A stretch of 50,796 bases of DNA, from NCBI GenBank assembly GCA_012519285.1, contig JAAYQN010000034.1, positions 1-50,796 on the forward strand, read 5' to 3'. Source of the DNA: Clostridiales bacterium (GTDB taxonomy: Bacteria > Bacillota > Clostridia > Christensenellales > HGM11417). Both the position numbers and the translations under genes were made by a program. This document shows, piece after piece, positions 9,084 to 16,911 of the stretch; position 1 is the stretch's first letter, and each line of letters opens with the position of its first letter. Below the pieces are notes generated by a model. That model had not been told where the DNA came from, made no database searches, and saw nothing but the letters and a program-made list of their open reading frames with translations.

Positions 9084-9706
9084 TGTGCGAATACCTCCGT
9101 AATTTTGCCTACACCCTCTCTGGTAACCAGCACCTTGTCGCTGTTTACGATCTGGTAGGTGTTGATGTTCTCGGCTTTCGCGAGAATAACGTTGGGAAGG
9201 TTGAAGCTCGCCCTCTTTACATCCTCGCACTCACCGGCAAGGACGAGGAGAACTTTATTGTCTATCTTGAGGTTGTCTAAAACCTTGGCCATCTCCTTGG
9301 TCTTGGGGGCGGGAAGCTTGAGCTCGTCGAGCACGATGAACTCGCCGTTTGCCAGTTTATGGGAAAGGGCGACCTTTATGGCCTGCCTCCTCGCCTTGAC
9401 GTTCATCTTCTTGGAGAAATCGCGCGGCTTAGGGGCGAAGACCACGCCGCCTCCTGTCCACTGGGGAGCGCGGATGGAGCCATGCCTGGCTCTGCCTGTG
9501 CCCTTCTGCCTCCACGGCTTTCTGCCGCCGCCGCTCACCTCCGCCCTCGTGAGCGTGGACTTGGTGCCCTGCCTCTCGTTGGCGAGCATGGTCACAACCG
9601 CTTGGTGAATAAGGGCCTCGTTATATTCGCAGCCGAAGATCTCTTCGGGCAGTTCCATCTGACCTACTTCAGCGCCGGATGTGTTGTATACTTTAACGCT
9701 TGGCAT
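9080..9706 (-). CDS. rplD: 50S ribosomal protein L4
   Basis: L4 lines the exit tunnel; in some bacteria it represses the S10 operon. The translation contains [44 protein letters not shown], the conserved L4 extended loop, and a C-terminal globular part ending [10 protein letters not shown]. Length of 208 aa is normal. It overlaps rplW by 4 nt. Confidence 0.99.
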   Translation of the reverse strand: MPSVKVYNTSGAEVGQMELPEEIFGCEYNEALIHQAVVTMLANERQGTKSTLTRAEVSGGGRKPWRQKGTGRARHGSIRAPQWTGGGVVFAPKPRDFSKKMNVKARRQAIKVALSHKLANGEFIVLDELKLPAPKTKEMAKVLDNLKIDNKVLLVLAGECEDVKRASFNLPNVILAKAENINTYQIVNSDKVLVTREGVGKITEVFAQ

Positions 9707-9718
9707 ATCCGTTCTCCT

Positions 9719-10369
9719 TTATCCTTGATTCTCAGCGCCTTTGACCGCCGACTTGATGAACACGATGCCGTCCTTGGGACCAGGCACGCCGCCCTTAACG
9801 AGCAACACGTTCCTGTCGGGGTAGACCTTTACGACCTTGAGGTTTAGGATAGTCACCTTCTCGACGCCCCAGTGGCCGGGCAGCTTCTTTCCGGGCATTA
9901 CCCTGCTGGGCGTGCTGTTGGCGCCCATGGAGCCCGGATGCCTCGCGACGGGGCCAGCGCCGTGGGACATCATGAGCCTGCTCTGGTTCCACCTCTTGAT
10001 TACGCCCGAGTAGCCGTGGCCCTTGGATATCCCCGAGACGTCCACGGCGTCGCCTTCGCTGAAGATGTCGCACTTTATCTGGGTGCCCACCTGGTAGCCT
10101 TCGGAGCCATCGAGCTTAAATTCCTTGAGCGTTCGGACAAAGTTCTCAGGCTTTGCTTTTTTCTGGTGGCCAATAAGAGGTTTATTCAGGCGGGAAAGCT
10201 TGACCTTGCCAAAGCCCAGCTGCACGGCGCTGTAGCCGTCCTTTTCCTTTGTCTTGACCTGCACGACGGGGCAGGGGCCCGCCTCTATGACGGTAACCGG
10301 AATCACAGTCCCATCCGGCGAAAATACCTGCGTCATCCCGAGTTTTCTTCCAATGATCGCTTTATTCAT
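9719..10369 (-). CDS. rplC: 50S ribosomal protein L3
   Basis: L3 is one of the first proteins in 50S assembly and reaches the peptidyl transferase centre. [20 protein letters not shown] and the [42 protein letters not shown] end are diagnostic. Length of 216 aa is normal. Its start codon is overlapped out of frame by a 13-codon mini-ORF, and a GAGGTG Shine-Dalgarno sequence lies about 10 nt upstream. Confidence 0.98.
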   Translation of the reverse strand: MNKAIIGRKLGMTQVFSPDGTVIPVTVIEAGPCPVVQVKTKEKDGYSAVQLGFGKVKLSRLNKPLIGHQKKAKPENFVRTLKEFKLDGSEGYQVGTQIKCDIFSEGDAVDVSGISKGHGYSGVIKRWNQSRLMMSHGAGPVARHPGSMGANSTPSRVMPGKKLPGHWGVEKVTILNLKVVKVYPDRNVLLVKGGVPGPKDGIVFIKSAVKGAENQG

Positions 10370-10403
10370 AGATAAAGTTCACCTCGTTATTTATTACAGC
10401 CAT
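10362..10403 (-). CDS. Possible 13-codon leader peptide overlapping the rplC start
   Basis: Between the rpsJ stop and rplC there is a short frame, ATG to TAA, reading [13 protein letters not shown]. It has its own AGGAG 6 nt upstream, and its stop codon lies just past the rplC ATG in another frame (8-nt overlap). That arrangement could couple rplC translation to upstream ribosomes. It is too short for the ORF track, and no homologue is known to me. A chance frame is the main alternative. Confidence 0.3.
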   Translation of the reverse strand: MAVINNEVNFIYE

Positions 10404-10419
10404 ACTTTGCTCCTGCTGC

Positions 10420-10728
10420 TTACAGTTTTATCTTGATGTCAACGCCGGCAGGAAGGTCCAGCTTCATAAGGCTGTCCACCGTCTTGGCGTTGGGGCTGTA
10501 AATGTCTATCAGCCTCTTGTGCGTCTTGAGCTCAAACTGCTCGCGGGAATCCTTGTGTTTGTGGGGCGAGCGCAGTATGGTTATGACCTCGCGCTCGGTG
10601 GGGAGCGGTATGGGGCCGCAAACCTTGGTGCCGTGCTTTTTGACAGCGTCCACTATCCTCTGTGCCGACTGGTCGAGCAGGTTGTGGTCGTAAGCTCTCA
10701 GCTTAATCCTGATCTTCTGGCTTGGCAT
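10420..10728 (-). CDS. rpsJ: 30S ribosomal protein S10
   Basis: S10 belongs to the head of the 30S subunit and, as NusE, takes part in antitermination. [33 protein letters not shown] and the ending [15 protein letters not shown] are diagnostic. Length of 102 aa is normal. GGAGG lies 7 nt before the ATG. It is the first gene of the operon, behind a leader of about 180 nt and a strong promoter. Confidence 0.99.
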   Translation of the reverse strand: MPSQKIRIKLRAYDHNLLDQSAQRIVDAVKKHGTKVCGPIPLPTEREVITILRSPHKHKDSREQFELKTHKRLIDIYSPNAKTVDSLMKLDLPAGVDIKIKL

Positions 10729-10911
10729 AAAAAGTCCTCCCTTTGTCTTTGTGCTGACCGGCGTACACTCGTCCGTGCGTGTCGAGCGACTTTCTTTAAA
10801 AAAGCTGTCCTCTCGCAGTCAGCCGCCGCATATCTTCCATGCAGCCTGGTCGGCAGAAACTATCCCTGAAAGCACGGGTAACCTCCTGCCTCATCCCGAA
10901 AATAGACAGCT
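10729..10911 (-). promoter_or_regulatory. rpsJ operon 5' leader with attenuator-like structure
   Basis: This is the untranslated leader between the predicted start site (about 10911) and rpsJ. Its first bases, AAAGCTGTC (10913-10905), are complementary to GACAGCTTT (10809-10801), which runs straight into a six-T tract. A closer GGCTG could pair locally with CAGCT just before the same T tract, so two structures compete. Inside the leader a GGCAG/CTGCC stem encloses a further CCC/GGG hairpin. The layout resembles transcription attenuation, possibly autoregulation by a ribosomal protein. I do not recognise an Rfam family; a weak likeness to the L10 leader was not convincing. Confidence 0.45.
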
Positions 10912-10916
10912 TTAAT

Positions 10917-10945
10917 ATTCTATACTATTTTAAAAGGCGCGTCAA
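10917..10945 (-). promoter_or_regulatory. Sigma-A-type promoter of the S10-spc operon
   Basis: The -35 TTGACG (10940-10945) and -10 TAGAAT (10917-10922) are separated by exactly 17 bp on the minus strand, in an AT-rich setting. This is the expected strong housekeeping promoter for the ribosomal protein operon. Transcription would start near 10911. Confidence 0.8.
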
Positions 10946-11103
10946 GCGTTTAAAATAAAGTTTTTGAGAAAAAATGGGGTTTTTAGGCGAAATCCTAAGA
11001 AAGTTTGGAAATTGCGTCGTCAAAACTTTCGGAAGGTTTGAAAAGGGCAAGCCAAGGAACGCCAAACGGTAGCACCATCCGTCCGAGACCGTAAAGAGCG
11101 GAC

Positions 11104-12474
11104 CTACTGCCTGAGTATCATGTCCTTTATGTCCTTTACGGCTGTAGCTATATTGGTGTTGGTCTGGATTAGCTCGGTAATTTTGTCCCTCGCGTACATT
11201 ATGGTTGTGTGATCCCTGCCGCCCAGCGCCGAGCCGATGGCGGCGAGCGGCACGTTGAGCATTTCGGTTATTATGTATATGCATACCTGGCGCGGCTCCA
11301 CTATCTCCCTGTTCTTCTTCTTGCTTATCATGTCTGCCTTGGAGATGGAATAGTAGCTGCAGGCGGCGTCAATTATCTTGTCGATGGTGAGCACCTCTCT
11401 TTTGTTGTCCAAAAAATCCTTAAGCGCCTCCACCGCGATGTCGTGGGTGACTTTGGATGCCCCGATCAGCGAGGCGTAAAAGGTTATCCTCGAGAGCATG
11501 CCCTCCATCTCCCTTATGTTGCTGTCTATCCTCTCCGCGATGAGGTGGAACACCTTCTCGTCTACGTTGTAGTTTTCGTTCTCAGCCTTTTTCTTGAGTA
11601 TGGCAAGCCTGGTCTCGAGCTCGGGGGGCTGGATATCCACGATAAGCCCCCACTGAAACCTCGAGCGCAGCCTCTCCTCAAGCTCCGACAAAAACTTGGG
11701 CGCCCTGTCCGACGAGATTATTATCTGCTTGCCGAGTTGATATAAGTCGTTGAAGGTATGGAAAAACTCCTCCTGCGTGCTCACCTTGTTTGCCATAAAC
11801 TGAATATCGTCCACCATCAGCACGTCCAGGCTACGGTACTTGTTGCGAAACTGCTTTGTGGATTGCTCCTTTCCCACCCTTATCGCCTCGACGAGCTCGT
11901 TTACGAACCTCTCGCTGGTGAGGTAGTTCACCTTAAGGTAGGGCTTTTCCTTGAGAAGCTGGTTCCCTATCGCGTGCATAATGTGGGTCTTGCCGAGGCC
12001 GCTTCCCCCGTAGATGAAAAGCGGGTTGTAGCTCTTTCCGGGGCTGTCCGCCACCGCCTTTGCGGCGGCGTGCGCGAGCTGGTTTGATTTTCCCACGACG
12101 AAGTTGTCGAAGGTGTACTTGGGGTTGAATATGGGCGGCTCAAACTGAGGGTTGGGGGAAGGCCCGGCCGTCGCGGCGACGTCTGCCCCCGGCAGCACGC
12201 GCGTCTTTAAGTAATCCTTCAGCTCGCTTGCCGGTATGATAAAGACGTCGGTTATGTTTCCGTTGACCTTGTTGGCGGCGTGCCTTATCAGGTCGAGGTA
12301 GTTGTTCTTTATCACATTCACCGCCATAGTGGTCGGGCTGACCATTATGAGCGTGTTTTTGAAGATGTCGACCGGCTCCAAGGATGATATCCAGACCTCA
12401 TATGTAACAAAGGACGTGCCCGTCTCGATGATCTTTAAGGCTTCTTTCCAAAATTCTTTCAAATCGTCAGTCAT
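11104..12474 (-). CDS. dnaA: Chromosomal replication initiator DnaA
   Basis: DnaA is the AAA+ ATPase that opens the replication origin. Domain I is at residues 1 to about 85 and domain II is a Pro-rich linker. Walker A GGSGLGKT is at about 156-163, Walker B LMVDDIQF follows, and the C-terminal helix-turn-helix holds the DnaA signature ALGGRDHTTIMYARDKI. Length is 456 aa. The start at 12474 lies 6 nt after GAGGG; the ATG at 12480 abuts the Shine-Dalgarno sequence and is less likely. A possible promoter (TTGAGA-N17-TAACAT) lies upstream. dnaN does not follow; the S10 operon does. Confidence 0.98.
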   Translation of the reverse strand: MTDDLKEFWKEALKIIETGTSFVTYEVWISSLEPVDIFKNTLIMVSPTTMAVNVIKNNYLDLIRHAANKVNGNITDVFIIPASELKDYLKTRVLPGADVAATAGPSPNPQFEPPIFNPKYTFDNFVVGKSNQLAHAAAKAVADSPGKSYNPLFIYGGSGLGKTHIMHAIGNQLLKEKPYLKVNYLTSERFVNELVEAIRVGKEQSTKQFRNKYRSLDVLMVDDIQFMANKVSTQEEFFHTFNDLYQLGKQIIISSDRAPKFLSELEERLRSRFQWGLIVDIQPPELETRLAILKKKAENENYNVDEKVFHLIAERIDSNIREMEGMLSRITFYASLIGASKVTHDIAVEALKDFLDNKREVLTIDKIIDAACSYYSISKADMISKKKNREIVEPRQVCIYIITEMLNVPLAAIGSALGGRDHTTIMYARDKITELIQTNTNIATAVKDIKDMILRQ

Positions 12475-12668
12475 TACCATCCCTCAAAAAGTGTTTTAAT
12501 TCGCGGCAATATGTTATAATTAAATTGCTTTTTTCTCAAAAGGTGAAAAAAAGGGCTGTAACAGGGACAACGAATATTTTTTTTGAGCCTGTTACTTACC
12601 CCGCCTAAACCAATGTATTCCTATTATAGCACAAACCTTTAAAAAGGCAAAATGTACTGACGGAAAAT
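12475..12668. other. dnaA-recF divergent intergenic region
   Basis: This AT-rich stretch separates divergent dnaA and recF and is one place where an origin might be expected. I see T and A tracts, a likely dnaA promoter near 12515-12542 (TTGAGA, 17 bp, TAACAT on the minus strand) and a TATTAT box upstream of recF. There is no TTATCCACA-type DnaA box and no iteron array, so an origin here is not supported. Confidence 0.4.
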
Positions 12669-13739
12669 ATGACAATAAAAAATGTGCGCCTCAAAAACTT
12701 CAGAAACTATGCCGACCTCGACCTTGAGCTTTCCGAGGGCATAAACATCCTGACGGGAAAAAACGCTCATGGAAAGACTAATCTGCTCGAGGCCATTTAC
12801 CTTTGCTGCGTGGGAAAGTCCATGCGGGGAAAAGACAGGGAGCTCATCCGCCACGGGCAGCAGGAGTGCTTTGTCGGCGTGCGCAGCCAAAAGCTTTACG
12901 GCTCTTTCGACGTCAAGATATTCATATCGAGGAAGGAAAACAAAAAGATTGTTTTGGGCGACATTCCCATACTGAGGATGGGCGAGCTGTTAGGAGGCAT
13001 CAACGCCGTGTTTTTCTCTCCCGACGAGCTCAAGCTGGTAAAGGACGCCCCCTCCTGCCGGAGGAGATTTCTGGACATCGACATCTCGCAGCTGTCAAGG
13101 AAGTATTTTTACACCCTGCTCACCTTCAACAAGGTGCTTCAGCAGAGGAACAATATCTTAAAGAACAAGGACAAAAGCTTTTTCCCCATGCTGGAAGTGT
13201 ATGACGAGCAGCTCGCGCAGGCGGGCTCATATATCATAGAGCAGAGGGTGAGCTTTCTCTCCTCAATCGGAGGAAGGGTGGCGGAAATCCACAGCTTCAT
13301 CACCCAGGGGGAGGAGATGGAGATATTCTACCAGAGCTTCCTTGAGGCGGAAGGGGATGTCCGCTCGGCCTTTAAGCAAAGGCTTAAGGAGAGCCTTGGC
13401 AGGGACATGGAGCTTGGGTACACCACCATCGGTCCCCACCGCGACGACATAAGGATAATGTGCGACGGCAGAGACGTCAGAACGTACGGCTCGCAGGGCC
13501 AGCAAAGGACGTGCGCGCTCTCGCTAAAGCTCTCAGAGCTGGAGTACTTTAAGGAAATTACCGGTGAATACCCCGTTCTGCTGCTCGACGACGTGTTCTC
13601 AGAGCTCGACGAGGGCAGGAAAAAGAGGCTGGTAGAATTCTGCGGCTTCGTGCAGACTATTATAACTACCACGGAAAAAGTGCCCGCGGGAAATTATGCA
13701 GTATATGAAGTTGAAAACGGAAAGATTTATAAGAGATAG
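12669..13739 (+). CDS. recF: DNA replication and repair protein RecF
   Basis: RecF is an SMC-like ATPase that helps load RecA at gapped DNA. Walker A GKNAHGKTN is near residue 30, the ABC signature GSQGQQRTCALSLKL is near residue 275, and Walker B VLLLDDVFSELDEGRKKRL is near residue 305. Length of 356 aa is normal. It is transcribed away from dnaA. The usual downstream gyrB is absent, and a terminator follows at once, so recF stands alone. Confidence 0.97.
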   Translation: MTIKNVRLKNFRNYADLDLELSEGINILTGKNAHGKTNLLEAIYLCCVGKSMRGKDRELIRHGQQECFVGVRSQKLYGSFDVKIFISRKENKKIVLGDIPILRMGELLGGINAVFFSPDELKLVKDAPSCRRRFLDIDISQLSRKYFYTLLTFNKVLQQRNNILKNKDKSFFPMLEVYDEQLAQAGSYIIEQRVSFLSSIGGRVAEIHSFITQGEEMEIFYQSFLEAEGDVRSAFKQRLKESLGRDMELGYTTIGPHRDDIRIMCDGRDVRTYGSQGQQRTCALSLKLSELEYFKEITGEYPVLLLDDVFSELDEGRKKRLVEFCGFVQTIITTTEKVPAGNYAVYEVENGKIYKR

Positions 13740-13783
13740 GCGAGTGGAAAAATATCACAAATTGTTTTTGGTAAAAGCATTGC

Positions 13784-13812
13784 AAAAGGAGCCATTTGAG
13801 GCTCCCTTTTTC
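13784..13812 (+). terminator. Rho-independent terminator after recF
   Basis: GGAGCC, loop ATTTGA, GGCTCC, followed by a T run, lies about 45 bp after the recF stop. The A run on the other side lets it also serve rplI from the opposite strand. Confidence 0.8.
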
Positions 13813-13899
13813 ACAATAATATTATTATTATACAGAAGATATCATTATAAAAAATATCTTTCCATCAAAATAAAAAAATCTTTCCACCAAAGCCCGCGC

Positions 13900-14349
13900 T
13901 TAAATCTTCTCGCTCTCCACTATCACTTTCAGCTTTGCGGTGATTTCCGGATAGAGCTTGACGTCTACAGTATAAATCCCCGCGTTTTTTATGGGTTCTT
14001 TGAGCATTATCTTTTTTTTGTCAACTGTGTAGCCCATCTCGGCGAGCTTCTCTGAAACCTGTGTGCTGGTGACGCTCCCGAAAATCTTGCCGCTTTTGCC
14101 GCACTTTACCTTAAGGTTGACGGTGAGGTCATCAAGCCTCTGCTTGGCGGCAAGCGCCTCCTTCCTCTCCATCTTCCTGTGGTATTCGGCGGCCTGTTTC
14201 TTGAGCATGGCGCTGTTTACGGCGTCGGCGGTGGCTTCCACCGCAAGGCCCTTGGGTATAAGGTAATTGCGCGCGTAGCCGTCATTGACGTTTACTATCT
14301 CGCCCTTTTTGCCTTGCCCCTTGACATCCTGCTTTAAGATTACCTTCAT
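13900..14349 (-). CDS. rplI: 50S ribosomal protein L9
   Basis: L9 is an elongated protein at the base of the L1 stalk. [40 protein letters not shown] is the invariant N-domain. A connecting helix and a C-domain ([16 protein letters not shown]) follow. Length of 149 aa is normal. It is monocistronic with its own promoter. In many Firmicutes rplI lies near dnaB and the S6/S18 genes; here those are absent. Confidence 0.98.
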   Translation of the reverse strand: MKVILKQDVKGQGKKGEIVNVNDGYARNYLIPKGLAVEATADAVNSAMLKKQAAEYHRKMERKEALAAKQRLDDLTVNLKVKCGKSGKIFGSVTSTQVSEKLAEMGYTVDKKKIMLKEPIKNAGIYTVDVKLYPEITAKLKVIVESEKI

Positions 14350-14382
14350 GATTTTGCCCTTGAATATCTTAAGTTTAATAAT

Positions 14383-14411
14383 ATTTTATATTGATTTGGG
14401 CGCGGTGTCAA
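14383..14411 (-). promoter_or_regulatory. Sigma-A-type promoter of rplI
   Basis: TTGACA (14406-14411), a 17-bp spacer and TAAAAT (14383-14388) lie on the minus strand, 34 bp before the rplI start. The -35 box almost touches the stop codon of the upstream gene. Confidence 0.8.
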
Positions 14412-14413
14412 GA

Positions 14414-15391
14414 TTATCTTGCCGACAAGATGTTTTCGATAAAGCCTTCCTTTATGTCAAACCTGTAATATGCCACCTTGGCGTAACAGGGCGACACCTT
14501 TTCCCTCACCCCGACGTAGGGAGCATACCTTTCATCGTAGATGTTCTGGAGCACGTCATCGAACTCGCCGAAGAAGTTCTCAAGCTGCACTGCCTCTATC
14601 CCCTCGTAATTTTCCTTGGCAAGCAGCGATATTGCGGTGTCGAAGTCCCCCGCCATAACGCATTCTAGGAAGTACCACGGCAGCAGCCTATCCTTTTTCA
14701 CCAGCTTTTTCTGGGGAGCGATTTTCCTCTCGGCAAGAGTTAACTTTTTTCCGTCAAAGCGATATTTTGCCTCTTCTCTGTGCCTCAACATGTTGACGTG
14801 CTCCTTTACAAGCGAAAGAAACCCCCCTTCTATGGCCACCTGGTCCGCGCGCTCTTCGAGCAGCACTTTGTAATCCTCGTCGTAGCCGATAAAGAGGCAA
14901 TACTTTTTCCCCTTGAGGTCGCCGTACAGCGCGAGAAGGGAATTGCCGCCGATGTTTTCCACGGCAATCCTCGCGTTTTCGAGCTCCGCGTCAATTTTCC
15001 TTTTGAAAAGGTACTCGTTGCTCTCCACCTCTATGTAATATATGCCGTCGTACAGCAGCGTGGCGGTGTGGTAGAGGCTGCCCTGCCTGAAACTTACTTG
15101 GCTTTTTGGCTCAAAGAAGCCGCTTAAGCAGTGATACCTCGAATGAAACTCCAAAAAGTACACATCCTCGCAAAGCTCGGTGACCTCAAGGGGATAGCAA
15201 TCCCGCCCCTCGTCGCCGGGGCAGAAGTTCACCGCCGCAGGAAGTATGTTGTATTTTGGGCTGGAAAGGTACGCGGCCTCTATCAGGCATTCCTTTTTGG
15301 GAAGCTCAAGCCTCAGGCCTTCCTCTCCGCAAATGCCCGCTACCTGGCCGTCAACCCTTATAACGGCATTTCTTTGCGTCTTTAACAGCAG
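14414..15391 (-). CDS. Hypothetical protein with no ordinary start codon
   Basis: I do not recognise this protein. The track starts it at a GTG (15232), but the frame stays open and protein-like for about 55 more codons (NAVIRVDGQVAGICGEEGLRLELPKKECLIEAAYLSS) up to a TAA at 15410-15412. No ATG, GTG or TTG occurs in that part. AAGGAG lies just inside the open frame and would serve a CTG (15391) or an ATC (15397). The protein looks soluble, beta-rich at the front and helical near the end (MAGDFDTAISLLAKENYEG), without signal peptide or membrane segments. A single-base sequence error near the start is an alternative. Confidence 0.6.
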   Translation of the reverse strand: MLLKTQRNAVIRVDGQVAGICGEEGLRLELPKKECLIEAAYLSSPKYNILPAAVNFCPGDEGRDCYPLEVTELCEDVYFLEFHSRYHCLSGFFEPKSQVSFRQGSLYHTATLLYDGIYYIEVESNEYLFKRKIDAELENARIAVENIGGNSLLALYGDLKGKKYCLFIGYDEDYKVLLEERADQVAIEGGFLSLVKEHVNMLRHREEAKYRFDGKKLTLAERKIAPQKKLVKKDRLLPWYFLECVMAGDFDTAISLLAKENYEGIEAVQLENFFGEFDDVLQNIYDERYAPYVGVREKVSPCYAKVAYYRFDIKEGFIENILSAR

Positions 15392-15491
15392 TAAGATGAC
15401 CCTCTCTCCTTAAACCTTTATACAATACAATTATATTTCAACATTTTGACTGGCAGAACTTGGACATTTTGCGGCAGGCTTTTTACGCTGA

Positions 15492-15526
15492 AAAAGGCCT
15501 TCGGCTGAAAGAGCCAAAGGCCTTTT
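15492..15526 (-). terminator. Terminator after the DUF4489-like gene
   Basis: AAAAGGCCTTTGGCT and its near-perfect complement AGCCGAAGGCCTTTTT flank a 5-nt loop and end in a T run on the minus strand, just after the stop at 15548. The symmetry means it could act in both directions. Confidence 0.8.
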
Positions 15527-15547
15527 GATCTATATCAAACGGGGTCT

Positions 15548-16108
15548 TCAAGCCTCTATGATGCCCTGGACTATGGCGCTAAGGTCGGGCTTGGTGACCC
15601 TAAGGCTCGTAAACGTTCCGTCAAACGCCACGCCTTTTACAACCATCCTGTACTCGCAGCAGCCCGAGTTCTTGTCGCACGGATAGGGCTTGTCGCAGAA
15701 CGTCACTGTGAAGGGCTCGCTTGAAGTCACCGTAAAGCCGAGTGCCGCGTCGGTGATGGCTATGCTGTTGACGTATTCCCAGGTCTGGAGTACTTCTTTT
15801 TCGCCGTCGCACACCTTTATTAGGCTGAAGAGCAGGTTAGCCGTGATGGCCAGCGGAACTTCGGTATCCGTCGCATCAAACGAGACAAGGCTGGAAAACT
15901 CAAGCTTTACGAGGGGCTTGCAAAGCTTCTTGGTGTCGATGAATAGCCTGTCGAGCACGAAGAACTGGTCAGACACCACGTTGCCGTTCTCATCAATCTG
16001 GAAAGTGGCGTCCTGAGGCTTGCTCCCGCACTCTAAAAAGAGCACTTTCTTAAGTGACTTATGGATAGCGCAGTCCTCTCTTCTATCCCAATTGCTGAAT
16101 CTTTCCAT
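15548..16108 (-). CDS. DUF4489-like hypothetical protein
   Basis: The protein of 186 aa carries features I associate with clostridial DUF4489 proteins: VLFLECGSKPQDATFQI, CKPLVKLEFSSLVSF, PFTVTFCDKPYPC, GCCEYRMVVKG and LRVTKPDLSAIVQG. The function is unknown; the family occurs mainly in anaerobic spore formers. Several conserved cysteines are present and there is no signal peptide. AAAGGAG precedes the ATG. The leader upstream contains a TGAGAGT/ACTCTCA hairpin (about 16125-16150). It is flanked by its own terminator and transcribed singly. Confidence 0.65.
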   Translation of the reverse strand: MERFSNWDRREDCAIHKSLKKVLFLECGSKPQDATFQIDENGNVVSDQFFVLDRLFIDTKKLCKPLVKLEFSSLVSFDATDTEVPLAITANLLFSLIKVCDGEKEVLQTWEYVNSIAITDAALGFTVTSSEPFTVTFCDKPYPCDKNSGCCEYRMVVKGVAFDGTFTSLRVTKPDLSAIVQGIIEA

Positions 16109-16297
16109 AACAATTTCTCCTTTATTTTTCGGTGAGAGTATATCTCCTCACTCTCATATTATGAATTTTTAAGAGTAGAGGTGAAAAACCTTGCAGGGGT
16201 TTTGAATCCGCCAAAAAAAATATTTTTTTGGCAATATCAGAAAAAATTTTCAGGGAAACAGGTCATTGCCGTTTTTGCTGAAAAACTTGCAAAGCGC

Positions 16298-16319
16298 AAA
16301 AAAAGCCCGCTAAGCGGGC
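16298..16319 (-). terminator. Terminator of the tilS-hpt operon
   Basis: GCCCGC, loop TTA, GCGGGC, then seven T residues on the minus strand, about 40 bp after the hpt stop. This is a compact and convincing intrinsic terminator. The rest of the gap up to 16109 is AT-rich and shows nothing else that I can support. Confidence 0.85.
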
Positions 16320-16359
16320 AATTGATGACGAAAGCTTTTTAAGAGCGATGGTTTTGCGC

Positions 16360-16911
16360 TCAGGGTTGCCTGTTATAAATTTTGGGATTTAAAACGCACA
16401 CGTCGGGCATATTCCTGTACTTTTGCGCGTAGTCGAGGCCGTAGCCTATCACGAATTTGTTGGGAATCTTGAAGCCCACGTAGTCAGCCTCGATGTCTAC
16501 CTGAAGGCGGTCGGGTTTGTCCAAAAGCGCGCATATCTTGAGTGAGGCGGGGGCCCTGCGCTCAAGCATGTTCTTAATGTAGGAGAGCGTCAGCCCCGTG
16601 TCAATTATGTCCTCGACGAGTATGACGTGCCTGTTTTCCAGGCTCTTATCGGTGTCTTTGACCACCTTGACCTCGCCCGAGGACCTTATGGAATTGCCGT
16701 AGGACGATATGGCCATGAACTCTATCTCCAGCGGGATGTCCATCGCCCTTATCAGGTCAGAAAAGAATACGACCGAGCCCTTGAGCACGCATATCATCAA
16801 GGGATTTTTGTCCCTGTACTGCCTGGACAGCTCGGCGCCAAGCTCCCTCACCCTATCGGCGATCATTTCCTTCGTAATCAAAATGGATTCGGCATCGTTA
16901 TAAAGGCTCAT
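16360..16911 (-). CDS. hpt: Hypoxanthine phosphoribosyltransferase
   Basis: Purine salvage enzyme converting hypoxanthine or guanine plus PRPP to IMP or GMP in the cytosol. The PRPP-binding loop VEDIIDTGLTLSYI is near residue 105, and the flexible-loop region ISSYGNSIRSSGEVKVVKD precedes it. Length of 183 aa is normal. It overlaps the tilS end by 14 nt, the conserved Firmicutes pairing, and is followed by the operon terminator. Confidence 0.96.
   Translation of the reverse strand: MSLYNDAESILITKEMIADRVRELGAELSRQYRDKNPLMICVLKGSVVFFSDLIRAMDIPLEIEFMAISSYGNSIRSSGEVKVVKDTDKSLENRHVILVEDIIDTGLTLSYIKNMLERRAPASLKICALLDKPDRLQVDIEADYVGFKIPNKFVIGYGLDYAQKYRNMPDVCVLNPKIYNRQP

Noticed and set aside
10795-10911. 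rpsJ leader as an L10-type ribosomal leader
   Set aside because: Only short stretches (AGGAGG and CTGCCGA) recall the L10 leader; the conserved GACAGYAGGUG block is not in place and the gene is wrong.
12481-12668. Replication origin between dnaA and recF
   Set aside because: The region is AT-rich, but I found no DnaA boxes or repeated 9-mers, so there is no direct support.
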